Assembly: GCA_965208965.1 (NCBI GenBank)
Contig: OZ242384.1
Coordinates: forward strand, 4,154,001 to 4,218,000
Origin: Bin5 sp965208965
GTDB taxonomy: Bacteria; Chloroflexota; Anaerolineae; Caldilineales; Caldilineaceae
Direction: 5' to 3'
Length of the DNA stretch: 64,000 bases
Shown here: one piece after another, positions 8,818-17,456 of the stretch
How the letters are laid out: every line of letters starts with the position of its first letter
How positions within the stretch are numbered: the first letter of the stretch is position 1
Notes under the pieces: generated by a model
Seen by the model: only the letters and a program-made list of their open reading frames with translations
Told to the model about the DNA's origin: nothing
Database searches by the model: none
Translations under genes and position numbers: made by a program

Positions 8818-10389
8818 ATGACCGAAGTGACATCTGGTGACAGCGAAGTCGATCCGAGCCGGAACCGCCATAGCTCTCAACAGGACCTGATCCTGGCTGT
8901 AGATCTGGGAAGTTCGTCGGTTAGAGCTTCCGCCTATCTCATGAGTGGAACGAGGCTTGAGGAAACCACGGCGTTCCGCAATACCCGACAGTCCGCAGAC
9001 GGCACCTTCGATCCCCACATTCTCACCGAGCTGACAGAGGAAGTCATGAGTGACTGCCTCGCCCGCGCCAGAATTCTCGTGGACAGCCCGCGCTTTATCG
9101 CCGCCGCCTGGACCAGCTTCGCCATGAGCTGGCTTGGCGTCGATCGCGCCGGTCGACCGGTCACCCCCGTTTACACCTACTCCGACGCACGCAGCGGACC
9201 CTTCGCCGACAGCTTGCGGCAGGAGCTCTTACAGCAAGGCAGCCTTGAGGACACGTGGCAGCGAACAGGAACACCGATCCACACCGCCTACGCGCCGGCG
9301 CAGCTGCTCCGGCTGGCAGCAGAGGAACCAGAGACTCTGAAACAGATCGCTTATTGGCAAACGCTCGCCGCAAGCCTGTTGGCGCGCTGGCGAGGTCAGC
9401 CTCATGCACCCGTCAGCAACAGCGAAGTCGGCTGGACCGGCCTGCTAGATCGGCGCACTCTATCCTGGGATGAGCAACTCGTCAGTCGGGTAGGAGTTGA
9501 CCCTAGACAGTTGCCAACTGTCTTTGACTATACGAATGCCTCGGCCGGATTGGCCGATCCTTGGGCCTCCATGTGGCCGGAACTTGCCCACACCCCCTTC
9601 TTCCTGGCAGTCGGGGACGGAGTCGGCGCCAATCTCGGCAGCGGCTGCTCTGACAACACTCGAATCGCTCTGACCATAGGAACTACCGGAGCCATGCGAG
9701 TTGTTTTGCCCAACGAATCCTATTCCCAAGAGCATGTCGCCGAACGAAATGGCGTGCAACCCACACCAGCCGGTCTTTGGAGCTATCCTGTCGACAGCGA
9801 ACGCTGGTTGGTCGGTGGCTCCTTGACCGACGGCGGTTCACTCTTTTCTTGGCTACACGAATCACTGGCCGTCAAAGACACGGTCGCCCTTCTTACTTCC
9901 GCTGCCGAACTGGCGCCCGACGCCCACGGACTGACTATCCTCCCCTTCCTGCGCGGCGAACGGGCGCCGGGTTGGGCGACGGAAGCCTCGCTCTCCATAA
10001 GCGGCATCTCGCCGGCAACCACTCCGGCTCACATCGTCCGAGCCGCGTTCGAAGCGGTCGCCTTGCGCTTCCGCCTCATCTACGATCGACTCGCCCCGCT
10101 CTTGCCTCCTTGTACCGAAATCGTTGCCAGCGGCGGCGCACTCGAGGACAACGACCTGTGGCGGCAGATCCTGGCCGACGTCATGCAAACACCGGTGCAC
10201 TTGATTGATGTTGTAGAAGCGACCAGCCGCGGCGCCGCCATCCTGGCCATGCAAGCTCTGAATCTTCCGCCCGCCCCCAATCCACCCACCGTTCAAACAT
10301 CCCTACCTGACAAGGACGCGGGCGTCGCCTACGCAGGGGCATTGCGCCGCCAGCAGGAACTGTACGACCGGATTATCGCTCGCTCTTAA
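8818..10389 (+). CDS. FGGY-family carbohydrate kinase
   Basis: This 523-residue kinase of the ASKHA fold phosphorylates a sugar or sugar acid with ATP. The phosphate-1 loop LAVDLGSSSVRAS is near residue 26. The adenosine/phosphate-2 segment TIGTTGAMRVV lies near residue 284, the hinge region GGSLTDGGSLFSWL near 332, and the C-terminal nucleotide segment VASGGALEDNDLWRQILAD near 437. The overall pattern is closest to gluconokinase/xylulokinase-type members, but the substrate cannot be read from sequence. The ribosome-binding site GAAGGA lies before ATG 8818. The first 22 residues form a hydrophilic extension. It could be expressed with the mrp operon, though a functional link is not apparent. 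Confidence 0.85.
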   Translation: MTEVTSGDSEVDPSRNRHSSQQDLILAVDLGSSSVRASAYLMSGTRLEETTAFRNTRQSADGTFDPHILTELTEEVMSDCLARARILVDSPRFIAAAWTSFAMSWLGVDRAGRPVTPVYTYSDARSGPFADSLRQELLQQGSLEDTWQRTGTPIHTAYAPAQLLRLAAEEPETLKQIAYWQTLAASLLARWRGQPHAPVSNSEVGWTGLLDRRTLSWDEQLVSRVGVDPRQLPTVFDYTNASAGLADPWASMWPELAHTPFFLAVGDGVGANLGSGCSDNTRIALTIGTTGAMRVVLPNESYSQEHVAERNGVQPTPAGLWSYPVDSERWLVGGSLTDGGSLFSWLHESLAVKDTVALLTSAAELAPDAHGLTILPFLRGERAPGWATEASLSISGISPATTPAHIVRAAFEAVALRFRLIYDRLAPLLPPCTEIVASGGALEDNDLWRQILADVMQTPVHLIDVVEATSRGAAILAMQALNLPPAPNPPTVQTSLPDKDAGVAYAGALRRQQELYDRIIARS

Positions 10390-10480
10390 CTGCAGGATTT
10401 GAATGTAGAGGATGTACGTCCTTCAGAAAAGGTCCGGTAGTATTCCGAACACAACTCTGCGGAGAATCAGTGCGGGGAGA

Positions 10481-10506
10481 GGCCTTCGACCTGCGGGTCG
10501 CCTTTT
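10481..10506 (+). terminator. Probable intrinsic terminator between convergent genes
   Basis: The stem CGACC/GGGTCG, extended by GG/CC pairs, surrounds a short loop and is followed by TTTTC. It lies between the kinase and the convergently transcribed MFS gene, so it probably ends the mrp-kinase transcript. Confidence 0.5.
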
Positions 10507-10515
10507 CTATTCCAG

Positions 10516-11742
10516 TTAGTCCCCTACTACCCTGGTCGCCGCGCCCACAGGAACTTGGGACGCGCTCTTACGCCACACGTATAGCCCGGCCAGTGCCAGG
10601 ACAATGTAAATCATCGTCACAACTCCGAACACGCCCCGCATGCCGATCAGCGGGAAGACCGCCGCCCCCAACATAGGCGCCACCATTCGACCCGCAGCGC
10701 TGACACTGTTGCTCAATCCAAATGTTGTGCCGTACGCGCCCCGTGGTGTTCGCAGGTTCAGCAAGGCGCTGGTGGCAGGCATTATCGCACCGGCACTGAC
10801 CCCAATCATGGCCTGCAGGGCGAGCAGTTGCCAAGGGTTCGTGACAAACACCTGAAAAAAGTAGACCAGGATAGCAAAGGCTGCGCCTGCCGTCAGTACC
10901 TTCTCATGGCCTATTCGGTCGCTGAGTCGCCCGAGATAGACTGCGCTGACTGAGCCAATGGCCGCCTTGGCGCCAATGCTGAGGCCGGACAGAACGGCAG
11001 CTCCCTCACTCGAAGAAAGCAGCTCGACAAAGAAAAATGCCAGCAGCGGCATCGTAACCGAACGTCCAAGGCTCTGGAGAAACGAGACCCAGTAAAGTGA
11101 AGGCATGTCGGGCACGCGCAGCAAATCCCGGTAGCTTTCCCAGAATTTGACCCGATTCTGGGGTGGAGGCCTTTCAAAGTCCTCTCTCACCCAAAAAATA
11201 ACGGCAACCCCGGCCAGGGCAAGCGCCGCGCCCGTAAACCAGAAGCTAGCGCGGTAGCCGAATGCTTCGCTCACCACCCCCCCGATCAGGGGACCGACCG
11301 CCGCCCCAACCCACAGACCGGTCTGAATCAGGCCGAGGGACTCACCCGACTTTTCCTTGGGGGCTGTAGCCGCAACCATCGCGCTTGTAGCTGAAACGAT
11401 GCCTGTCAGCAGACCCTGAAAAGTGCGAATCAGAACCAGCTGCTCCGCGCTCTGGGCAAATCCCATGAGCGCAACCATCACCGCGCCGCCAATCGTAGCC
11501 CGAATCAGCATCGGCTTGCGGCCGTACCGATCGGCCAACGTGCCCCACACCGGGGACGATATCATCATCGTCACCGCCTGTGCCGAAAAGACCAGGCCCG
11601 ACCAGAACGCGACCGATCCTCGCGTGGCTACGCCCAGTTCGGCCACATAGAGTGGCATGAACGGATAGACCAGGCTGAAACCGGCTACGGAGAGCACCTG
11701 CACGACGAATAGCACGTACAGATTGCGGCGCCACTCTGCCAT
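10516..11742 (-). CDS. MFS drug/solute exporter (DHA1-like)
   Basis: This is a 12-helix major facilitator protein of about 408 residues. The cytoplasmic loop motif GTLADRYGRKPMLI near residue 65 is motif A of the DHA1 exporters. LIQTGLWVGAAVGPLIGG near residue 138 is the motif C (antiporter) region. LSDRIGHEKVL near residue 260 is the second-half copy of motif A. This points to a proton-driven exporter of unknown substrate. ATG 11742 (MAEWRRNLY) is preferred over a TTG at 11787 because GGGAA precedes it and exporters of this group start just before helix 1. Confidence 0.85.
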   Translation of the reverse strand: MAEWRRNLYVLFVVQVLSVAGFSLVYPFMPLYVAELGVATRGSVAFWSGLVFSAQAVTMMISSPVWGTLADRYGRKPMLIRATIGGAVMVALMGFAQSAEQLVLIRTFQGLLTGIVSATSAMVAATAPKEKSGESLGLIQTGLWVGAAVGPLIGGVVSEAFGYRASFWFTGAALALAGVAVIFWVREDFERPPPQNRVKFWESYRDLLRVPDMPSLYWVSFLQSLGRSVTMPLLAFFFVELLSSSEGAAVLSGLSIGAKAAIGSVSAVYLGRLSDRIGHEKVLTAGAAFAILVYFFQVFVTNPWQLLALQAMIGVSAGAIMPATSALLNLRTPRGAYGTTFGLSNSVSAAGRMVAPMLGAAVFPLIGMRGVFGVVTMIYIVLALAGLYVWRKSASQVPVGAATRVVGD

Positions 11743-11871
11743 GTGAATTCCCGTCCGGCTGAACGGAAGGACAGGTGTCCTTTCCAACTAAATCGCTTTT
11801 GTAAACCGCTAAAGTGGGACAGGTTCCATGTTACCACATTTAGGAGCTTGGGACAAACTGGTTTTTTGAGC

Positions 11872-11900
11872 GGGTGCATCCCAATGTGGGGGTGAGATTC
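11872..11900 (+). repeat. ISKra4-type terminus, left copy flanking the CPBP gene
   Basis: GGGTGCATCCCAATGTGGGG followed by TGAGAT closely resembles the ends of the ISKra4-type element at 45382-46832 (GGGTGCATCCCAATATTGGG and GGGTGCGTCCCAAAATAGGG). An inverted counterpart lies at 13796-13820. No transposase is present between the two. Confidence 0.55.
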
Positions 11901-12019
11901 ACGCTACTCTGGGGAGTTGTACCGGGATCCACAGCCGCCTACTCCGGACCTCGCTAAATCAGGGATGCAACGAATTGGGTCCAGTCCGCTCCAGAGAAAG
12001 GCCCATGGCCGGCCGTTTC

Positions 12020-13099
12020 TCAAAACATCTGCGGGTAAAAGTAGGCGATCATGCCAAGTGTAATGTTGTAGGAAGCGTGCGCTATAACGCATGTCGAAGT
12101 GTTAAAGCGATTTCGCACCAGACCCAGAATCAGCCCGACAATAAAGACGGCAAGTGTAGAAAGGGTTATTCCATATTGACTGTGAAGCAATGCAAACAGA
12201 AGGCTTGTGAACAACAATCCGAATCGCGGTTGGAGTGCCCCCCGAAACAGTGTTTCTTCACCGATTCCAGCTGCAAGTCCCAGTGTGAGTATACCCGGAA
12301 GGGACCCCAACAGGGGACCGATGAGCACTTCCGTCAGCCGCTGAACGTCCTCATCAACGCCCCATCCCGCCGCCTCGGCAACGATTTCCAACACAAGAAT
12401 GACCGCGACAGACACCAGCCCCGTTCCGATTCCAACAGCAACTTCCGCTGGACGTGGCACAGTCAATCCGAGCCGTTCCAGCGCTTGCTGCAATCGTCGC
12501 CGAGTCAGCCACCCCACGCCAACTACGGCCCAAATTGCAAACGTAATCTGCTGTACCCACAGCGAAAGCAATAGTGATCCGCCATCAGTCGCGGTACCTT
12601 CGGACAAGTCCGCCAGTGTCTCCAGACCGACGGCAAGCGTGACCGCCAGATTGATTACCACCAGCATTACGAACGACGCGGCAACCGCATGAATGCTGCT
12701 TCGAGCATCGATCGGAATGAGATTGGCCAGCAGCCTTCGTACAGGGGGCAGCAGGAAAAGAGGCGCAGCCGCCGAAGGCAGCCAAAGGCCCAGTCCAAGC
12801 ACATCCAGTCTGTCAAGTACAGGCAGTATCTCTTCAACCTGCCCGGTCGCCCCGCCGGACAGAACTTTAATTATGTTTTGCCTGATTTCTTCGTTCGCCT
12901 CCATAGCAATCGCGATCCCGTGAAGAGCCGCGCCGGCTACCGCCATGACACCGAAGATAAAGGCATGAAAGGCATAGGTCAGTCCTGCAATCGTCTTTCC
13001 CGATCCCTCAGACAACCTCTGCTTGTCGGCCAGGTTTGCCATCAGGACAATTAGGAACAAGGGCACAAAAAGCAGGACAGTCAGTAAACTCTCGCTCAT
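12020..13099 (-). CDS. CPBP-family intramembrane metalloprotease
   Basis: This polytopic membrane protein of 359 residues belongs to the CPBP (CAAX protease and bacteriocin-processing, ABI) family. The catalytic motifs are intact: EETLFRG (E281, E282, R286), the FxxxH-type motif with H306 in LLHSQYG, and HASYN (H341, N345). Members cleave substrates within the membrane, and in bacteria several act in bacteriocin self-immunity or maturation. The substrate here is unknown. The first 200 residues hold several further membrane segments and a long hydrophilic loop. The gene stands alone. ISKra4-like ends lie on both sides (11872 and 13820). Confidence 0.85.
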   Translation of the reverse strand: MSESLLTVLLFVPLFLIVLMANLADKQRLSEGSGKTIAGLTYAFHAFIFGVMAVAGAALHGIAIAMEANEEIRQNIIKVLSGGATGQVEEILPVLDRLDVLGLGLWLPSAAAPLFLLPPVRRLLANLIPIDARSSIHAVAASFVMLVVINLAVTLAVGLETLADLSEGTATDGGSLLLSLWVQQITFAIWAVVGVGWLTRRRLQQALERLGLTVPRPAEVAVGIGTGLVSVAVILVLEIVAEAAGWGVDEDVQRLTEVLIGPLLGSLPGILTLGLAAGIGEETLFRGALQPRFGLLFTSLLFALLHSQYGITLSTLAVFIVGLILGLVRNRFNTSTCVIAHASYNITLGMIAYFYPQMF

Positions 13100-13929
13100 A
13101 GGAACATTCGCTCCATCTCATATGGTCGGCTAATAGTCGCGAATTGGCACGCAAAAAATCGGAGGATTGCGCCAACCCCTGCGACTGCGCCAACTTGAAG
13201 CAGGGAAATCTTTGCGATCATTAAGCCGGCTTACTCTCGAGACTATGGTCAGCGGGCATTCTTCCTTATCGCAAGCCTACCATATCCCTCATTTCATTCG
13301 TAATCGTTTGCTTTTCCGCTGTTCTGGTCCTTCGAATATACGAAGAATGGTACCCGTCCCCAAGTCCAGCACGCTTCCAATGAGCAGAGTGCAACATCCT
13401 GAAGCCATGCTGCATGTTCTCAATGCAGGCGCGCTCTCTTTCCCCCGTCGTCTCCTTATCCAAGCTCGAAATGCCCGCTCAGCACTCGGTCATCAGGAGG
13501 CCCCCGCGTCAGTTCCGGATCGAAGAACGCTACGCCTATAGAGGTTGACATGTGCGCTCGCAGACTCGAAACAGAAAGGGCGGAGAATCGCGGCATCGAC
13601 GCCTCCGTTTCACATTTGGAACGTTTTTCTCCCTTTCTGCCCATATTTGCCACGGCCGCCGCGTCGCCGACAGACCGCCCCTCAGCCGTTGACTGTATGA
13701 ACTAGTGTCCTTAGAAGATCCTGACAGAACCCGCAAAAACCGAAGTGTTAAGATGCCGCGATTGTACTACTACAAATCATCCACGGCTTGCTGTTCCCAC
13801 CCCAGTTTTGGGATGCACGCCCCACTTCCGGCTATCTTTACAATTGAACCTGTTTTCCTTAAAATAGGTGCAATCTTTGCGCGCTGTGTAGCCCAAGGAA
13901 ACAGGATGAAGTAGTCGGAGGCAGCACCA
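13100..13929. other. Long intergenic region upstream of ppk
   Basis: Over 800 bases have no recognisable gene on either strand. The only identifiable element is an insertion-sequence-like end at 13796-13820. The promoters for ppk (rightwards) and the CPBP gene (leftwards) must lie here. The stretch may be the remains of decayed genes. Confidence 0.35.
13796..13820 (-). repeat. ISKra4-type terminus, right copy
   Basis: Read on the minus strand this is GTGCATCCCAAAACTGGGG followed by TGGG. It matches the outer ends of the ISKra4-type element further right and is inverted relative to the copy at 11872. Confidence 0.5.
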
Positions 13930-16299
13930 ATGAACAGTTATACATATCGATTAGACGAAGAGACAGGTAACCCTCCTCCGGTCGAACAGTTGATGACCGA
14001 CGCCGCGGATGACTCAGGCGCTGGGTCGGCCGTCGACTGGCAGCCGAAACCATCTCCCGAAACGACCATGCCGCCTGTCTCGGCCTACCCGCCTTCGACC
14101 ACTCCGCTGGCCAATCTGTCAATCGATGAAATTGCCGATTCGCCAGCCGTCTATAACCGGGAACTGAGCTGGCTTGACTTCAACTGGCGCGTTCTCTACG
14201 AGGCATTGGACGATCGAACACCGCTCCTGGAGAGGCTCAAGTTCATTGCCATTACGAGCAGCAATCTTGACGAGTTCTTCCGCAAACGGGTCGGGGGACT
14301 GAAACGTCAGCAGGCGGCCGGTGTCGCCAATCTGACTCTCCATGGCTGGACGCCCGACTTCCAGATGCGCCTGATCGCACGCCACGTGCGCGCCATGGTG
14401 CAATATCAGACCCATGCCCTCCTGAATGAGATCCTTCCCGGACTGCGAGAAGAGGGGATGCGGGTCGCAACATACGAAGAGCTTCCTGCCGACCAGCAAG
14501 ACGAGCTGGCCGAGTTCTTCCGCCGAGAAATCTACCCGATCCTTACGCCGCTGGCGGTAGATCCAGGCCACCCGTTTCCCTTCATCAGCAACCTCAGCCT
14601 CAGCCTCGCCGTGGAAATGCGTGATCCGGTCAACGGCGAAATCCGGTTCGCCCGCGTCAAGGTGCCTTCCAACCGGGCCCGCTGGGTAACCGTTAACGAC
14701 TCGCTCGACTTTGTGCCCCTCGAACAGGTGATTACACACAATCTGGAGCTCCTGTTCCCCGGCATGGAACTGATCGCCGCCTATCCTTTCCGAGTGACCC
14801 GCAATGCCGACATCGCACGCAGTGAAGAGGAAGCAGACGATCTCCTTGAAATGATCAGCGAAGAACTGCGTGAACGGCGTTTTGCCCCGATAGTCCGCCT
14901 GGAAGTGGCAGAGTCGATGCCGGAAGACATTCGCTCCATTCTGATGCAGGAGATGGAGTTGCATCACACCGACGTCTACCACCACGAAGGACCACTGGGC
15001 GTCGCCGATCTTCTCCCGCTTACCGACGTCAACTTGCCTCATCTCAAGAATCAGCCGTGGACCCCGCAGACCCACCCTGCGTTTTCCGGCGTCGGCAGTC
15101 AGACCCGTCCCGCCGACATTTTTTCCATCATCAGAAAGGGCGATGTCCTGGTGCATCACCCGTACCACAGTTTCGCAACCAGCACACAGGCCTTCATCGA
15201 AGCCGCGGCCCGCGACCCGCAAGTTCTCGCCATCAAGCAGACACTCTACCGGACAAGCGCCGATTCTCCCGTTGGCAGAGCCTTGATTCAGGCGGCGGAA
15301 CGGGGCAAGCAGGTGGCAGTCCTTGTCGAGCTCAAAGCCCGCTTTGATGAGGAGCGCAACATCGAATGGGCCAGAACACTGGAAGATGCCGGGGTCCACG
15401 TGGCATACGGTCTCGTCGGACTCAAGACCCACACCAAGACGACCCTCGTTGTGCGCGAGGAAGAGGAGGGTATACAAGTATACGCCCACATCGGCACCGG
15501 CAACTACAACCCCAAGACGGCCGGCCTTTACACCGACCTGGGTCTGCTGACAGCCCGGCCCGAAGTCGGTGCGGATCTGATGGACCTCTTCAACTTCCTC
15601 ACGGGGTACAGCCGCCAGCGCCACTTCCGCCGGCTCCTTGTTGCACCTGTTAACATGCAGGATCGGTTCGTGGAGTTGATTGATACCGAAGCCGCCAACG
15701 CACTAGCAGGTCGGCCCTCCGGCATTGTCGCAAAAATGAACGGACTCGATGACGCCGTCGTCGTCCGCGCCTTGTACCGTGCAAGCCAGGCCGGCGTTCC
15801 TATCCGCCTTATCGTGCGCGGTAACTGCCGTGTCCAACCCGGCATTGAAGGACTCAGCGAAAATATCGAAGTGATCAGCGTCATCGGCCGCTTCCTGGAG
15901 CACCACCGCATCTACTCCTTCGTCAACGATGGCAAACCCCTCTACTTTATCGGCAGCGCAGACTGGATGTCTCGCAACCTCATGGATCGGGTCGAAGCAA
16001 TCGTTCCCGTAGAAGAGCCCGCCCTACAGGAACAGTTGCAGCGCATCCTCGATTGCTGTCTGGAAGACCGCCGTCAGTCATGGACTCTACAAAAAGACGG
16101 CCTTTACCATCGCCGTGATGAACCTTTGCCCTCCAACGGTCAAACGGCAGATCAACAGGATGGAAGTCTTCCCGCCGCACAAAACTTACTGGAAACAGCT
16201 GCCACCCGTCTCCAAAACGGCATCGACAACGCTGCACGCATCTACGGCACTCAGCAAGCTCTGATGGACTGGACACAACACAGTCTAGGCCAGATATAG
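13930..16299 (+). CDS. ppk1: Polyphosphate kinase
   Basis: PPK1 reversibly transfers the gamma phosphate of ATP to inorganic polyphosphate. All signature regions are visible: RELSWLDFNWRVLYEA near residue 77, the RFDEERNIEWA region near 473, GLKTHTK with the conserved His501, YAHIGTGNYNPKTAGLYTD with His520, and IGRFLEHHRIYSF with His658/659, the region of the second essential histidine. The length is 789 residues against about 690-720 in typical PPK1. The surplus is an N-terminal stretch of about 65 Pro-, Asp- and Thr-rich residues, probably disordered, and a C-terminal tail. It is monocistronic. Confidence 0.95.
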   Translation: MNSYTYRLDEETGNPPPVEQLMTDAADDSGAGSAVDWQPKPSPETTMPPVSAYPPSTTPLANLSIDEIADSPAVYNRELSWLDFNWRVLYEALDDRTPLLERLKFIAITSSNLDEFFRKRVGGLKRQQAAGVANLTLHGWTPDFQMRLIARHVRAMVQYQTHALLNEILPGLREEGMRVATYEELPADQQDELAEFFRREIYPILTPLAVDPGHPFPFISNLSLSLAVEMRDPVNGEIRFARVKVPSNRARWVTVNDSLDFVPLEQVITHNLELLFPGMELIAAYPFRVTRNADIARSEEEADDLLEMISEELRERRFAPIVRLEVAESMPEDIRSILMQEMELHHTDVYHHEGPLGVADLLPLTDVNLPHLKNQPWTPQTHPAFSGVGSQTRPADIFSIIRKGDVLVHHPYHSFATSTQAFIEAAARDPQVLAIKQTLYRTSADSPVGRALIQAAERGKQVAVLVELKARFDEERNIEWARTLEDAGVHVAYGLVGLKTHTKTTLVVREEEEGIQVYAHIGTGNYNPKTAGLYTDLGLLTARPEVGADLMDLFNFLTGYSRQRHFRRLLVAPVNMQDRFVELIDTEAANALAGRPSGIVAKMNGLDDAVVVRALYRASQAGVPIRLIVRGNCRVQPGIEGLSENIEVISVIGRFLEHHRIYSFVNDGKPLYFIGSADWMSRNLMDRVEAIVPVEEPALQEQLQRILDCCLEDRRQSWTLQKDGLYHRRDEPLPSNGQTADQQDGSLPAAQNLLETAATRLQNGIDNAARIYGTQQALMDWTQHSLGQI

Positions 16300-16502
16300 A
16301 CATCCATTTGGCGACTCCCCGTTCCAGTTAAACACGGCAGGGCGACTCGCCGCGAGTACCGGCCTCCTCAGGCCCAGTCGACACAACCAGGCCATGAGAG
16401 TCGAGAGCGGAGCTGCCGCCATAGCGACGCCTCGCTGGAATACCCCAAATCTCGGTCAGCCTCTCTCCTGTCGCCGACACAGGCCCCGCCCAACAAGCTG
16501 AC

Positions 16503-16531
16503 TTGACATGAGCGCATTTCGCGGATACAAT
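16503..16531 (+). promoter_or_regulatory. Sigma70-type promoter of the DtxR/MntR regulator
   Basis: TTGACA at 16503-16508 and TACAAT at 16526-16531 are separated by exactly 17 bases. Transcription would start about 7 bases after the -10, at or next to the ATG at 16538, so the transcript would be leaderless. Confidence 0.75.
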
Positions 16532-16546
16532 TTAGCCATGACTAAA
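16531..16546. promoter_or_regulatory. Operator-like palindrome over the transcription and translation start
   Basis: TTTAGCCATGACTAAA is a 16-base inverted repeat with one mismatched base pair. It covers the end of the -10, the predicted transcription start and the start codon. The TTTAG/CTAAA arms resemble sites of DtxR/MntR/IdeR-type regulators. Autorepression by the encoded regulator is the natural inference. Confidence 0.55.
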
Positions 16547-17233
16547 AACTATTCCTCCGAAATCAGCAGCCCGCTTTCGACCAATCAGGAAGATTACTTG
16601 AAAGCCATCTATGTCCTGGAAGCTCGCGGCGATCAGGTCACGAATTCCGTCCTCTCCGAGTACCTCGGCTACACGCCTGCATCTGCCACAAACATGGTGA
16701 AGAAGCTTGCGCGGATGGACCTGGTTATTTACCGCCGCCATCAGGCGGTAGCGCTCACTCCAACCGGCCGGCGGGTCGCCCTGGAGATTCTGCGCCACCA
16801 TCGGTTGCTGGAACTCTTCCTGCACAAGACTTTGGACATTCCCTGGGACAGCGTGCACGAAGAGGCTGATCGCCTTGAGCACGTCATCAGCGAGGGGCTG
16901 GAGGATGCCATTGCCGCCTCTCTGGGTTACCCCAAAGTGGACCCTCACGGCGACCCCATTCCCTCCAAGAATGGCGAGGTCATTCACACGCCTGGACACC
17001 CTCTCTCGCAGTCCCAAGCCGGCCAAGCCTATCGCCTTGTGCGCGTCCTGAGTCAGGAAAAGGACCGGCTCGCCTATCTCAGAGGGCTGGGACTGCATCT
17101 GAATGCAGAAGTCTTCCTCCGCGAACAAGCCCCGTTTGACGGACCCATGCTGGTGGAAGTAGCCGGCGAGGTGCACGCCTTGGCGGCTGATATGGCGGCG
17201 CTTCTCCAAGTTGTGCCCGCGTCAGCCGACTAA
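16538..17233 (+). CDS. DtxR/MntR-family metal-dependent transcriptional regulator
   Basis: The protein has about 231 residues. A winged helix-turn-helix spans residues 10-70 (NQEDYLKAIYVLE, then YLGYTPASATNMVKKLARM). The dimerisation and metal-binding domain follows (HHRLLELFLHKTL, WDSVHEEADRLEHVIS, then a Gly-His-Pro segment as in DPHGDPIP), and a C-terminal FeoA/SH3-like segment closes the protein. Such proteins repress Mn or Fe uptake genes or activate efflux genes when loaded with Mn2+ or Fe2+. An in-frame ATG at 16508 overlaps the -35 hexamer and would lie upstream of the transcription start, so ATG 16538 is chosen. A small hairpin TGTCAG-GAAT-CTGACA follows the stop. An exporter operon lies downstream on the same strand. 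Confidence 0.88.
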   Translation: MTKNYSSEISSPLSTNQEDYLKAIYVLEARGDQVTNSVLSEYLGYTPASATNMVKKLARMDLVIYRRHQAVALTPTGRRVALEILRHHRLLELFLHKTLDIPWDSVHEEADRLEHVISEGLEDAIAASLGYPKVDPHGDPIPSKNGEVIHTPGHPLSQSQAGQAYRLVRVLSQEKDRLAYLRGLGLHLNAEVFLREQAPFDGPMLVEVAGEVHALAADMAALLQVVPASAD

Positions 17234-17456
17234 GCTTAGTGTCAGGAATCTGACATAGTGCCGTCAGTTCTTTTCCCTCACAATATGAGAAGATGATGTC
17301 TGAACCTGGCCCACCGGAGCAGCCTGGGCAAGTCGGGTCATGCCGGGACTTATGGGACTGGCGGACGAATAGGACAGTCCTTCAGGCGGGCTGGTTCTTT
17401 CCGCCGGCAGATTCATGCAGGCAGAGTGTAGACCGATTCCAGAATCCTGACCTCGA

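Noticed and set aside
14119..15624. Long open frame (501 codons) on the minus strand inside ppk
   Set aside because: It is antisense to an unmistakable ppk1 and has no family resemblance. Codon bias of the real gene creates such frames in GC-rich DNA.
16508..16537. Upstream ATG as start of the DtxR/MntR regulator
   Set aside because: It overlaps the -35 hexamer and would lie before the predicted transcription start. The family N-terminus fits ATG 16538.
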